A stretch of 64,000 nucleotides of DNA from positions 1 to 64,000 of the forward strand of contig JAKFXL010000022.1 of NCBI GenBank assembly GCA_021731365.1, read 5' to 3'. Origin of the DNA: Gammaproteobacteria bacterium. GTDB taxonomy: Bacteria; Pseudomonadota; Gammaproteobacteria; Tenderiales; Tenderiaceae. A model generated the notes under the pieces. It saw nothing but the letters and a program-made list of their open reading frames with translations. It did not search any database and was not told where the DNA came from. Shown one piece after another: positions 15,921 through 26,922 of the stretch. Numbering within the stretch: position 1 is the stretch's first letter; every line of letters begins with the position of its first letter. A program made the translations under genes and the position numbers.

Positions 15921-16876
15921 GCGAAACTGATAGCTCCATTGATGAGTTACATGAGCTGCTCAGCATCCTTCAGCATGTCGATGTTGGTTTGGTGATGCTC
16001 GATCTCGACTGCAACATCCTGCTCTGGAACAGCTTTATGGAGAACCATAGCGGCATGGGCCGTGCCGACGTGGATGGCAAAAGCCTGTTTGAACTCTTCC
16101 CCAACATCTCCCGGGAGTGGTTTAGTAAAAAAATTGACGCCGTCGCCCATCTCAACAGCCGTTCGTTCAGCGTCTGGAAACAGCGCCCCTTTTTAATGAA
16201 GTTTCAGAGCTACCGCCCCATCACCAGCCGCTCGGAATGGATGTACCAGAATGTCACCATCTTCCCGATTGTCAGTTTACGGGGCACTGTCGACAAGGTC
16301 TGTCTGATGATCTACGACGTCACGGACATGGCACTGCGGGAGCAGAATATCCAGACCGCCAACCAACAGCTTGAAGAGCTGAGCAAGGTGGACGGGCTGA
16401 CCCAGCTGCTAAACCGCCGCGCCTGGGAAGAGCTGCTTAGCATTGAGTACAAGCGCCTGTTACGCAGCCAGGCCACCAGTACCCTGGTGATGCTGGATAT
16501 CGACCACTTTAAACGTGTCAATGATAACTATGGCCATCAGGCCGGTGATGAAATTATCCGTATGGTCTCAAAACAGCTGCGCCAGCAAAAGCGTGACAGC
16601 GACATCGCCGGGCGTTACGGCGGCGAAGAGTTTGGTGTCATCCTCCCCGATACCAATGGACAGGGCGGTATTGTCTTCTGTGAACGACTCCGCAAGGCCA
16701 TCGAATCAACCGTGGTTGAGTACGATGGCAAACCCATCCCGGTCACTGTCAGCCTGGGGTTGGCGGAGGTCAGCTTTGACAGTGATACCCACATCAAGTG
16801 GCTGCAACACTCAGACGAGGCGCTGTATGCCTCCAAAGAGAATGGGCGCAACCGCTGTACACTCTCGGAAAAATAG
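15917..16876 (+). CDS. PAS-GGDEF diguanylate cyclase
   Basis: A 319-residue cytoplasmic enzyme making cyclic di-GMP from two GTP. Residues 10-140 are a PAS sensor (VGLVMLDLDCNILLWN onwards). A short coiled coil around 141-158 (QNIQTANQQLEEL) links it to the GGDEF domain, which starts at DGLTQLLNRRAW. The active site is GGEEF (235-239). An RxxD inhibitory site (RDSD, 226-229) sits exactly five residues before it, so product feedback is expected. There is no membrane segment, so the signal is presumably cytoplasmic. It is coupled by a 4-nt overlap to the receiver-CheC gene, which may control its activity. Confidence 0.93.
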   Translation: MSETDSSIDELHELLSILQHVDVGLVMLDLDCNILLWNSFMENHSGMGRADVDGKSLFELFPNISREWFSKKIDAVAHLNSRSFSVWKQRPFLMKFQSYRPITSRSEWMYQNVTIFPIVSLRGTVDKVCLMIYDVTDMALREQNIQTANQQLEELSKVDGLTQLLNRRAWEELLSIEYKRLLRSQATSTLVMLDIDHFKRVNDNYGHQAGDEIIRMVSKQLRQQKRDSDIAGRYGGEEFGVILPDTNGQGGIVFCERLRKAIESTVVEYDGKPIPVTVSLGLAEVSFDSDTHIKWLQHSDEALYASKENGRNRCTLSEK

Positions 16877-16900
16877 ACGTTTGGCTTTGGGCCTGACGAA

Positions 16901-16941
16901 GGGCTGGTGAGATAATGCGCTAATCGCCAGCCCTCTCTTTT
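16901..16941 (+). terminator. Rho-independent terminator after the diguanylate cyclase gene
   Basis: GGGCTGG (16901-16907) pairs with CCAGCCC (16927-16933) around a loop that can extend the stem. It is followed by TCTCTTTT, and begins 24 nt after the stop. Confidence 0.75.
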
Positions 16942-17025
16942 CATAATTTTCAAACCCACATCCAAATTCACCTCGACTGGCGAGACTCTTGGCGGACGCG
17001 CTCCTCACCCACCCCTGAACCAACA

Positions 17026-18804
17026 TTGCAGTTTGACCCCAAAAGCTGCACAATCGCCACCGTATTTAGCCGTTCTCCAGTCGAGACCTACCTCTTGTTG
17101 CACCGTCTAAGATCCCTGATACACGCCCCTTGGCTACGCGCTGTTCTGGCAACGGTTATGTTTATAGCCGTACTGTATGGCTATGAGATGTCGGTGGCCC
17201 TGCTGGGTGGGTTTGATCACTACCGTTTTTTTGAACGCTGGTTTGAGCTTGGGTTTGTTGTCTATATCTATCTGACCAGCTATCTGATTTTAAAGCCGGG
17301 ACGCTGGCGAGCCCTGCAAGCGGCACTCCCCATCCTGCTGATATATGTGGTACAGGATATTTTTTACCACTTTTATGGAAAAGTATTCCGCATCATAGAA
17401 GTACTGGAGTTACCCGAACTGCTTCAGGTACTGCCACTCACCTACAGCATCCCGATAGTGTTGATACTGTTACTACCGCTGCTATGGCTGATACGTCATA
17501 TCAATTACCAGAAACGACTCTTGATCCTCATCGGCTCCGCGCCACTACTGGCCATCATTGTGCTACTGGAGTTTATGCCACAGGGTTACACATCGCTGAT
17601 CGATAACCATGGCAACCAGATCACTACTTACTCCGACAGCTTTAGCGTCATCAATAACGGCCGTCTGACCATGCTCTTTTACCGCGAGGCAAAACGGATT
17701 GAGGCCCTGGCGGCCACCCACCCCTATCGTAACCGCGACACCTATACGGCAGAAAACGACCAGGTTGCAGCGCAGCTGAAACAGCACAGCAACCAGCGTA
17801 ACGTACACCTGATTGTGCTGGAGAGTTTTCTTGACCCAACTCTCTTTAAAAAGGCCCGGTTCAGCCAGGACCCCGTACATCCCGACTTTACAACTCTGTT
17901 TGGTGACCAGTTGGGCCTCTCCATCTCCCCGGTCTTTGGCGGGGGTACGGCACAGGCAGAGTTTGAGGTGTTGTGTGGCACGCCGGCCATGGAGCGGCTG
18001 ACCAGCGTCGAGTTCAATCTGTTCACCGGCAAATCAGCCGAATGTCTGCCGGCTATTTTTAACCGGCTTAACTACCGCACCGTGGCCACCAACGCCTATC
18101 GCCCCAATTTTTTTAATGCCATTCCGGCCTATAAAGGGGCCGGTTTTAAGGAGACCTACTTCCCGCGTGAGTATGCGGGCAGCAACCCCACCTACTACAG
18201 CAACGGTGATGACGCCGATGATGATTACATCTTTGACGGTGCGCTATTCACCCAAAATGCTGCGTTTGTCGAACAACATATGCGCGACCATCCTGACCAG
18301 CCGCTGGTCAACTACATTATGACGGTGTATGGCCATACACCCCACATCCTCGATACCACTAAACGGCCAGAACTAATCCAAGTGATTGCCGACCATCAGG
18401 ATGAACATCTGCAACGGGCCACCAACCAGTTCTATTACCGGACCCAGGCAATCGCTGCCTACGTGCGTAAGTTAATCGCCATCGATCCACAGAGCATCAT
18501 CATCTTTATCTCTGACCATGTACCACCACTGCTCTACGGCCCTACCACCTACGAGAAGCTGGACTACCTCGACAACCGCGAGGCGCTGCCACATCTGAAC
18601 CGGCTCATGGTGATCGAAAATGGCGAGACCAAACTCTATAAAACCACTCACCACTACGAACTCAACGCCATGGTCTACAACTACATCAGCGGCGGCGACT
18701 ACTGTCACAACAACCGCTGTCCACATCTAAAGCCAGAAACCGCTATCGCCAAAGAGGATTATCTTGAGCAGTATATGCGGCTGATGGCACACGCCTCAGA
18801 GTAG
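17026..18804 (+). CDS. LtaS-family membrane sulfatase-fold enzyme (phosphoglycerol/phosphoethanolamine transferase-like)
   Basis: About 590 residues with several N-terminal membrane segments (roughly 38-60, 70-90, 98-118, 133-156, 166-184) and a periplasmic alkaline-phosphatase-superfamily domain. VHLIVLESFLDPTLF carries a metal-binding Glu. FGGGTAQAEFEVLCG probably contains the nucleophilic Thr, and IFISDHVPP the Asp-His metal ligands. Relatives transfer phosphoglycerol or phosphoethanolamine onto envelope glycans; the acceptor here is unknown. The start is uncertain: no ATG precedes the first membrane segment, the TTG at 17026 gives the longest product, and later TTG codons (e.g. 17095) are possible. 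It is monocistronic. Confidence 0.82.
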   Translation: MQFDPKSCTIATVFSRSPVETYLLLHRLRSLIHAPWLRAVLATVMFIAVLYGYEMSVALLGGFDHYRFFERWFELGFVVYIYLTSYLILKPGRWRALQAALPILLIYVVQDIFYHFYGKVFRIIEVLELPELLQVLPLTYSIPIVLILLLPLLWLIRHINYQKRLLILIGSAPLLAIIVLLEFMPQGYTSLIDNHGNQITTYSDSFSVINNGRLTMLFYREAKRIEALAATHPYRNRDTYTAENDQVAAQLKQHSNQRNVHLIVLESFLDPTLFKKARFSQDPVHPDFTTLFGDQLGLSISPVFGGGTAQAEFEVLCGTPAMERLTSVEFNLFTGKSAECLPAIFNRLNYRTVATNAYRPNFFNAIPAYKGAGFKETYFPREYAGSNPTYYSNGDDADDDYIFDGALFTQNAAFVEQHMRDHPDQPLVNYIMTVYGHTPHILDTTKRPELIQVIADHQDEHLQRATNQFYYRTQAIAAYVRKLIAIDPQSIIIFISDHVPPLLYGPTTYEKLDYLDNREALPHLNRLMVIENGETKLYKTTHHYELNAMVYNYISGGDYCHNNRCPHLKPETAIAKEDYLEQYMRLMAHASE

Positions 18805-18910
18805 CCCAACATCCCGGCTATCCATTTGATACACAGCAACAAAGTACAACCCAACCGTATCGATTACCGTTACTATAAGTTACTCACTGATAGCCAGACA
18901 GAATCTACCC

Positions 18911-20161
18911 ATGACCAGTCGTCCCACTGAACTTAGCCAGATCATTGCCCAGGAAAAACCCCGCCGCCGCAAAATGGTTTTTATCATCGTGCTGATTGTC
19001 ATCGCGCTGCTGCTCTTTGTCCGGTTTGGCAGTCACGAACAGAAGCAGCCCACCTTTACCACTGCCACCGTGGAGCGTGGCGACCTGATCACCACGGTTA
19101 CCGCTACGGGCACCCTGGCACCACTCAACCAAGTGGATGTGGGCAGTGAAATATCCGGGGTGATTGAGTCGATCAGCGTTGATTTTAATGATCGTGTCAA
19201 ACGTGGTCAGGTGCTGGCACGGATCAACACCGACGAACAGCAGGCCCGTGTTGTACAGTCACGCGCGGCGCTGGAGGTAGCGGAGGCGCGGGTACTGCAG
19301 GCCAGTGTTACGGTACGGGAGAGCCAACATAAACTGGCGCGCTGCGAAACATTGTCACAACAGGGGTACTGCCCGTCACAGGAGCTGGAGACGCTACAGG
19401 CCAACCGTGACCGTGCGGTGGCTGACGAGGCCAGCGCCAAGGCCCAGGTATCACAGGCCAAGGCCACTCTGAACGCCGATCAGACACGTCTGGCCAAGGC
19501 AGTCATCCGCTCCCCCATTGACGGCATTGTCCTTAAACGCGCCATAGAGCCTGGCCAGACCGTGGCGGCATCGCTGCAGGCCCCCATTCTTTTTACACTG
19601 GCGGAAAATCTCAGTCAGATGGCGCTGCATGTCTCCGTCGATGAGGCCGACATCGGCCAGGTACACGTGGGACAGAAGGCGACATTCAGCGTCGACGCCT
19701 ACAACGAACAGAGTTTTGCCGCCACCCTCACCCAGGTCCGGATGGCACCGCAAAACAGTGGCGGGGTGGTGAGCTACGAGACCATCCTCGCCGTCGACAA
19801 CCAGGCCCTGACACTGCGCCCCGGCATGACGGCCACCGCCCGAATTGTGGTGCAGGAGATTAAGGGGGCACGGCTGCTGCCCAACGCCGCGCTGCGCTTT
19901 ACCCCCCCGGTGGTCAGCGCCACAGAAGATCAAAACCTGATGGATAAACTCTTGCCCCGCTGGGGCAACCGCAACAGCAACCGTGACAAAAACGAGCAGC
20001 AGGGCCGACAGAAACAGGTTTGGATATTAAAAGAGCAGCGCCCCATGGCCATCACCCTGCAGACCGGTGCCAGCGATGGCCGCACCACCGAGATCATCGA
20101 GGGGGATCTGCAGCCAGGCAGCGAAATCATAACCGGCGTGACCGGTGGCCCGGCGCAATGA
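18911..20161 (+). CDS. periplasmic adaptor of a MacAB-type tripartite exporter
   Basis: A 416-residue membrane-fusion protein with one N-terminal membrane anchor (about 21-39). A lipoyl/barrel-sandwich half follows (ERGDLITTVTATGTL, VDVGSEISGVIESI), then a helical hairpin rich in Ala/Gln (about 105-190), the second lipoyl half (VIRSPIDGIVLKRAIEPGQ) and beta-barrel domains. A short Arg/Asn/Gln-rich insertion occurs near 360 (GNRNSNRDKNEQQGRQ). It would link the MacB-like inner-membrane pump to a TolC-type channel not in this cluster. Its stop overlaps the ATPase start (ATGA). Confidence 0.88.
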   Translation: MTSRPTELSQIIAQEKPRRRKMVFIIVLIVIALLLFVRFGSHEQKQPTFTTATVERGDLITTVTATGTLAPLNQVDVGSEISGVIESISVDFNDRVKRGQVLARINTDEQQARVVQSRAALEVAEARVLQASVTVRESQHKLARCETLSQQGYCPSQELETLQANRDRAVADEASAKAQVSQAKATLNADQTRLAKAVIRSPIDGIVLKRAIEPGQTVAASLQAPILFTLAENLSQMALHVSVDEADIGQVHVGQKATFSVDAYNEQSFAATLTQVRMAPQNSGGVVSYETILAVDNQALTLRPGMTATARIVVQEIKGARLLPNAALRFTPPVVSATEDQNLMDKLLPRWGNRNSNRDKNEQQGRQKQVWILKEQRPMAITLQTGASDGRTTEIIEGDLQPGSEIITGVTGGPAQ

Positions 20162-20865
20162 GCAGTGCGGTCCCACTCATCACCCTGCATGACCTGAGTA
20201 AGAGCTACGGCCAGGGCGATGCCAAGGTGAACGCCCTCTGCAATATCAACTTGCAGATCAATAGCGGCGAGTTTGTGGCCATGATGGGGCCCAGTGGCTC
20301 TGGCAAATCGACCTGCATGAACATTCTTGGCTGCCTTGATACCCCAAGTACCGGCCAATACCTGTTTCAGGGGGAGGCCGTGGAGCAGCTATCCCGCAAC
20401 CAACGCGCCTTGTTACGTCGCCACTACATCGGTTTTGTCTTTCAGGGATTTAACCTGCTGGCGCGCACCAGTGCGCTGGAAAATGTCGAGCTGCCACTCA
20501 TCTACCGCCGCATCCCCAGGGCCGAGCGCCGCGCCCGCGCCCGTGCCGCCCTCGCGGCGGTTGGGCTGGAAGGGCGTGAAAGCCATACCGCAGCTGAACT
20601 CTCCGGCGGCCAGCAGCAGCGAGTCGCCATCGCCCGTGCGCTAGTCACCGAACCGGCGGTGCTGCTGGCCGACGAACCCACCGGCAATCTCGATAGCGAA
20701 CGCAGCCACGAGATCATGGCGCTGCTCTCCCGACTCAATCGCGACAACGGCATCACCATCATTATGGTGACCCACGAGCACGACATTGCCGCCTTTGCCA
20801 AACGCACCCTTCACTTTGTAGATGGTGCCATCCAGCAGACAGCGGTCAACGGGGCGTCACTCTAA
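20158..20865 (+). CDS. MacB-type ABC transporter ATPase subunit
   Basis: A 235-residue ABC ATPase of the MacB/LolD/FtsE class: Walker A GPSGSGKST, Q-loop FVFQGFNLLART, signature ELSGGQQQRVAIARAL, Walker B LLADEPTGNLDS, and the H-loop His in VTHEHD. The start is the ATG at 20158 overlapping the upstream stop; the open frame extends further left inside macA-like coding sequence. The gene ends TAATG, overlapping the permease start by one base. Unlike E. coli MacB, the ATPase and permease are separate polypeptides, which is common. Confidence 0.92.
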   Translation: MSSAVPLITLHDLSKSYGQGDAKVNALCNINLQINSGEFVAMMGPSGSGKSTCMNILGCLDTPSTGQYLFQGEAVEQLSRNQRALLRRHYIGFVFQGFNLLARTSALENVELPLIYRRIPRAERRARARAALAAVGLEGRESHTAAELSGGQQQRVAIARALVTEPAVLLADEPTGNLDSERSHEIMALLSRLNRDNGITIIMVTHEHDIAAFAKRTLHFVDGAIQQTAVNGASL

Positions 20866-22070
20866 TGTGGTTAAGTGCCCTGGCCCTGGCATTACGCGAG
20901 ATCCGCCGCAACCTGCTGCGCTCCATGCTCACCATGCTTGGCATTATCATCGGCGTGGCTGCTGTCATCATCATGATGACCATCGGCAACGGCACCACCG
21001 CCAAGGTGACTGCACAGATCGAAAGCCTTGGCAGCAACCTGCTCATCGCCCGCCCCGGTCAGCGCCACCGCCCCGGTGCCCGTGAACAGGCCAAACCGTT
21101 TGAGCTGACCGATGCCGAAGCATTGGGGCGCGACATACCCAACGTCGTCGCTGCCAGCGCCTCTTCGGCCCAGCCCACCACCGCCATTTTTGGCAACGCC
21201 AACTGGTCCAGCACCGTTACCGGCATCGACAATCAATTTCTCACCGTGCGTAACTGGCCGCTGGCCAGTGGCCGTGAATTTAACAGTGGTGAACTGCGGG
21301 CCGGGGCCTCCGTCTGTCTGATCGGTGCCACTGTCTCTCAGCAGCTGTTTACCCAGGAGGAGTCCATCGGCAATTACATCCGCCTCGGCAAAATCTCATG
21401 TCAGGTGGTGGGTATTCTGGCCACCAAGGGGCAATCCGCCATGGGCCAGGATCAGGACGACGCCATCCTCATCCCACTCCGCAGCTTCTGGCGTCGTATC
21501 GCTGGCAACCAGAATGTCAGCTACATCCACCTCTCGGCGCGCCCCGGTGTTGCGACCGAACAGGTCAAGCGTGATGTCGAACGGCTACTGCGGGAGCGAC
21601 GCCACATCAGTGGCGACAAAGAGGATGATTTCAGCATCATCGACATGAAAGAGATTGCCAAAACCATGGCTGGTACCACCCAGATCATGACCGGACTGCT
21701 CGGTGCCGTGGCCGCCATCAGCCTGATTGTGGGGGGCATTGGCATCATGAATATCATGCTGGTCTCCGTTACGGAGCGGACCCGCGAGATCGGCATTCGC
21801 CTTGCCATCGGCGCACTTGAACGTGAGGTACAGCGACAGTTTCTGGTCGAAGCGGTGGTGCTCTCCTCCGTCGGCGGCATTCTCGGAATTTTGCTCGCCA
21901 TACTCGCCTCCTGGTTTATCGCCGGGGCACTTGATGTCCCCTTCATGCTCGACAGCACAATTATCATCGCCGCCTTTCTCTTCTCCGCAGCAATAGGGGT
22001 ACTGTTTGGCTACTTTCCCGCACGAAAAGCCGCACAGCTCAACCCCATCGATGCCTTACGACATGAGTGA
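20865..22070 (+). CDS. MacB-type ABC transporter permease subunit
   Basis: A 401-residue permease with the MacB topology. The first membrane helix (about 20-42: MLTMLGIIIGVAAVIIMM) is followed by a large periplasmic MacB-PCD domain (about 45-265). Three C-terminal helices of the FtsX-like domain follow (about 280-305, 325-350, 365-385), with the family motif ERTREIGIRLAIGA and a final ARKAAQLNPIDALR. With the adaptor and ATPase it should form a mechanotransmission exporter for macrolides, peptides or lipids; the substrate is not predictable. Confidence 0.92.
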   Translation: MWLSALALALREIRRNLLRSMLTMLGIIIGVAAVIIMMTIGNGTTAKVTAQIESLGSNLLIARPGQRHRPGAREQAKPFELTDAEALGRDIPNVVAASASSAQPTTAIFGNANWSSTVTGIDNQFLTVRNWPLASGREFNSGELRAGASVCLIGATVSQQLFTQEESIGNYIRLGKISCQVVGILATKGQSAMGQDQDDAILIPLRSFWRRIAGNQNVSYIHLSARPGVATEQVKRDVERLLRERRHISGDKEDDFSIIDMKEIAKTMAGTTQIMTGLLGAVAAISLIVGGIGIMNIMLVSVTERTREIGIRLAIGALEREVQRQFLVEAVVLSSVGGILGILLAILASWFIAGALDVPFMLDSTIIIAAFLFSAAIGVLFGYFPARKAAQLNPIDALRHE

Positions 22071-22280
22071 TCTGGATATCCGCCCCTTTTAATACCCTCA
22101 CCGATTAAAAATTTACATTTATTTAATAATGACAATACAAACAGTTACGTGAACAACCCCACGCCAGGAGCATTTACCACACTTATTAACTGGTAGTCGC
22201 CCCCCCATTATTTGAGACAATACCCGCCTGCTACAGGTTATCAATATAAAACTTAATTTAAATTAACAGGGGAATATCAG

Positions 22281-24380
22281 ATGAATCGGCATCTACTCAC
22301 TACCTTAATACTTTCGTTATCGCTACCTGCCATGGTGCAGGCAGCCCCTATACAACGGGTTCAAAACCCCATTGCCGGGCAATACATCGTACTGATCAAG
22401 CCCGATCAGGTGCGTGGACCGCAAGACTTCAGCGCTGCTGCACGCTCCCGTCCAAGCGTATCGCAGTTTGCCAACAGCCGCGCCAGGAGCCATGGTGCCC
22501 AGGTAGAGCGGGTGTTTGAAAATGCAGTACGCGGCTTCTCAGCAAAAATGAGCCCCCGTCAGGCCCAGCGGCTGGCTGACGACCCTGCCATTCTGCTGGT
22601 GGAAGAGGATCAAGTCATGAGCATCAACGCCACTCAGGCCAATGCCACATGGGGACTGGATCGTGTCGATCAGGCCAGCCTGCCACTTGATACTAACTAT
22701 ACCTACAACGACACCGCTGCCAACGTCCATGCCTATGTCATTGATACCGGCATCTTCTACAGCCACACCGATTTTGGCGGACGGGCGGTACCCGGTTTCG
22801 ATGCCATCAATGACGGACGTAATGGTAACGACTGTAATGGTCACGGCACCCACGTAGCGGGCACCATCGGTAGCGGCACCTACGGTATTGCCAAAGGTGT
22901 GCAGCTACATGCCGTGCGTGTTCTGAACTGCACCGGCGGAGGCACCACGGCTGGTGTCATTGCCGGAGTCGACTGGGTAGCAGCTAACCATCAGGCCCCT
23001 GCTGTGGCCAACATGAGCCTGGGTGGTGGGGCCTCCAACGCCCTCGATAACGCCGTACGTAATGCCATCGCTCGTGGTGTAACGTTTGCCGTTGCCGCCG
23101 GTAACGCCAACGCCAACGCCTGCAACTCATCACCTGCACGGGTAACACAGGCGATCACCGTCGGGGCCAGCGCTGACACCGATGTACGTGCCACCTTCTC
23201 CAACTTTGGCACTTGCCTCGATCTGTTTGCCCCAGGCGTCAACATCACCTCCACTTGGAATACCAGCAACAGTGCTGTCAACACCATCAGCGGTACCTCC
23301 ATGTCTTCCCCTCACACCGCTGGGGTAGCTGCACTCTATCTGGCCGCCAATCCAGCCAAGACACCTGCCGAAGTTGAGGCTGCATTAAAAGGCAATGCGG
23401 TTGGCAGGGTCACATCAGCAGGCACAGGGTCAACCAACCTGTTGTTGCAGTCACTCTTTGCCGGGGCTGGTACCGGCACAGGTGCCACCGTGCCGCTAAA
23501 CAACGGTGATACCGTGGCAAACATTACCGACACCCTCGGTAACGACCGCCTCTACACCGTCACCGTACCCAGTGGTGCCACCAACCTGAGCGTCAGCAGC
23601 AGCGGTGGAACGGGCAACGCCGACATCTATCTACGCCTCGGCAGCGCACCGCAGCTAGCCACCTTTGACTGTCGTTCAATCGCCACAGGCAATACCGAGA
23701 ACTGCACCGTTGCCACACCTACCGCCGGTGTCTACTACATCATGTTACACGCCACGGCAGACTATGCTTCACTCAGCCTGAACGTGAATTACACCACCAA
23801 CACTGCCAATCAGGCACCTGTGGCAAACTTCACCACCGCCATCACCAACCTGAATGTACAGTTCACCGACACCTCCAATGATACAGACGGCAGCATCACC
23901 GGCTGGTTGTGGAATTTTGGTGATGGTGGCAGCTCCGTACTGCAAAACCCCAGCCGTACCTACGCCGTCAGTGGTAGCTATACCGTCACACTCATTGCTA
24001 CAGACAATAGCGGTGCCAGCAATACACGCAGCGCTATAGTCACCGTCAGCTCCGGGCAGGCGAGCCAACCGTGCACCAGCTGTGAAAGCTACACTGGCAC
24101 ACTCTCTGCCGGTCAGACCGTTTATCAACCCAACGGTGGTTCTTACAGCACTAACGTCAGTGGTGTGCATGAAGCGTGGCTGGAAGGTGCAGCAGGCACC
24201 AACTTCAACCTCACCCTCTACCGTCAATTCAGGCATAACCGCTGGACCGCCGTTGCTACATCCTCAGGCAGCACCTCCTCTGAGCACGTCAGTTACAGTG
24301 GTACCCCAGGCACTTACCGCTGGGGCTTGAATAGCGCGTCAGGCAGCGGTACCTATGACTTCTGGATGATTCGCCCGTAA
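22281..24380 (+). CDS. secreted subtilisin-like serine protease (proteinase K type) with PPC and PKD domains
   Basis: A 699-residue exported protease with a signal peptide (1-21, ending VQA) and an I9 propeptide inhibitor (about 33-115, QYIVLIKPD to VEEDQVMSI). The S8 catalytic domain spans about 125-385: Asp155 in VIDTGI, His188 in NGHGTHVAG, oxyanion Asn275 in AAGN and Ser340 in GTSMSSPH. A PPC beta domain follows (about 410-505), then a PKD domain (about 512-592, with WNFGDGG) and a C-terminal PPC-like domain (600-699) starting after CTSCESYTG. It would be secreted and autoprocessed. The ATG follows GGGGA, and a clear terminator ends the gene. Confidence 0.94.
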   Translation: MNRHLLTTLILSLSLPAMVQAAPIQRVQNPIAGQYIVLIKPDQVRGPQDFSAAARSRPSVSQFANSRARSHGAQVERVFENAVRGFSAKMSPRQAQRLADDPAILLVEEDQVMSINATQANATWGLDRVDQASLPLDTNYTYNDTAANVHAYVIDTGIFYSHTDFGGRAVPGFDAINDGRNGNDCNGHGTHVAGTIGSGTYGIAKGVQLHAVRVLNCTGGGTTAGVIAGVDWVAANHQAPAVANMSLGGGASNALDNAVRNAIARGVTFAVAAGNANANACNSSPARVTQAITVGASADTDVRATFSNFGTCLDLFAPGVNITSTWNTSNSAVNTISGTSMSSPHTAGVAALYLAANPAKTPAEVEAALKGNAVGRVTSAGTGSTNLLLQSLFAGAGTGTGATVPLNNGDTVANITDTLGNDRLYTVTVPSGATNLSVSSSGGTGNADIYLRLGSAPQLATFDCRSIATGNTENCTVATPTAGVYYIMLHATADYASLSLNVNYTTNTANQAPVANFTTAITNLNVQFTDTSNDTDGSITGWLWNFGDGGSSVLQNPSRTYAVSGSYTVTLIATDNSGASNTRSAIVTVSSGQASQPCTSCESYTGTLSAGQTVYQPNGGSYSTNVSGVHEAWLEGAAGTNFNLTLYRQFRHNRWTAVATSSGSTSSEHVSYSGTPGTYRWGLNSASGSGTYDFWMIRP

Positions 24381-24437
24381 ACACTATTGGTGATGTTATT
24401 GCCACCGTGGATTAACAATCAATAGATGTAAAACCCA

Positions 24438-24467
24438 CTGAAGCCGCACTTGCGGCTTCAGTTTTTT
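24438..24467 (+). terminator. Rho-independent terminator of the subtilase gene
   Basis: CTGAAGCCGCA pairs perfectly with TGCGGCTTCAG around a two-base loop. TTTTTT follows immediately. Confidence 0.95.
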
Positions 24468-24632
24468 ATACCCCATTAAAAAAACTATACCCCCCTGATT
24501 CACTCCGTTCACCAGTGATATAAACCACAAACTTATACTAATGCCACCCCTCACACTTCAACAGACTCACCACGATCAAGGATCAAGGATCAGTTCGGAG
24601 AACCATGGGTTTACTCTCGACCAACGTCACAT

Positions 24633-24663
24633 AAAAAAAGGCCCCGCCATTACTGACGGGACC
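24633..24663 (-). terminator. Rho-independent terminator of groESL
   Basis: Read on the minus strand, GGTCCCGTC-AGTAAT-GGCGGGGCC forms a GC-rich stem followed by TTTTTTT. It lies about 34 nt after the groEL stop. Confidence 0.85.
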
Positions 24664-24696
24664 TCTCTTAACAACAGGTATTACGAAACGTTTGGG

Positions 24697-26376
<1,680 letters not shown>

Positions 26377-26392
26377 TCAGTTAAAAACTAAA

Positions 26393-26680
26393 TTATCCAA
26401 GAACGGCCAGCAGATCATCTTCACGCATGACCATCAACTCCTGGCCCTCAAGCTTGATCTCGGTGCCGGAGTATTTACCAAACAGCACCTTGTCACCCAC
26501 TTTGACATCCAGGGCGCGCTTGTCGCCGTTTTCCAATATGCGGCCAGTACCCACAGCCACTACTTCACCCATCATCGGTTTTTCCTGAGCGGAGCCGGGC
26601 AGAACAATGCCACCAGCAGATGTCTCTTCACTCTCAAGGCGTTTTACTACTACACGATCATGCAATGGACGTATATTCAC
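26393..26680 (-). CDS. groES: co-chaperonin GroES (Hsp10), GTG start
   Basis: A 95-residue lid of the GroEL chamber: [14 protein letters not shown] at the start, mobile loop around [18 protein letters not shown], and [15 protein letters not shown] near the end. The frame is open for 76 more codons upstream, but the conserved GroES N-terminus aligns to a GTG at 26680. That codon is preceded by AGGAGG 9 nt upstream, which fixes the start. It is the first gene of groESL. Confidence 0.98.
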   Translation of the reverse strand: MNIRPLHDRVVVKRLESEETSAGGIVLPGSAQEKPMMGEVVAVGTGRILENGDKRALDVKVGDKVLFGKYSGTEIKLEGQELMVMREDDLLAVLG

Positions 26681-26765
26681 GATATGTTCCTCCTGAAAAC
26701 ATAACACTCTGTTATCTAAGCAATTAACATCAGATAAAACATTCTCGGACGAGAAGGTGCCTGTT

Positions 26766-26794
26766 ATATGGGGAACACTGTTTACAGTTTCAAG
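26766..26794 (-). promoter_or_regulatory. sigma-32 heat-shock promoter of groESL
   Basis: On the minus strand CTTGAAA (26788-26794), a 14-nt spacer and CCCCATAT (26766-26773) match the RpoH consensus almost exactly. It lies about 86 nt before the groES start. No CIRCE element (TTAGCACTC-N9-GAGTGCTAA) is present, so control is probably RpoH rather than HrcA. A TTATCTGA/TTAGATAA imperfect dyad (26712-26737) lies in the leader. Confidence 0.9.
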
Positions 26795-26922
26795 GGCGGG
26801 GGATGAAATTTTTACTACTTTAGAGGCCACAATTGACGTAACTGCATAGTAGTCGATGGTGACAGGCAACTCGCCCGGCGACACACTGCCACCGGGCGTA
26901 GATATCAATAGCGATGAAACAG

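Noticed and set aside
26712-26737. Inverted repeat in the groESL leader as a CIRCE/HrcA site
   Set aside because: The arms TTATCTGA/TTAGATAA do not match TTAGCACTC-N9-GAGTGCTAA, and a near-perfect sigma-32 promoter explains heat-shock control.
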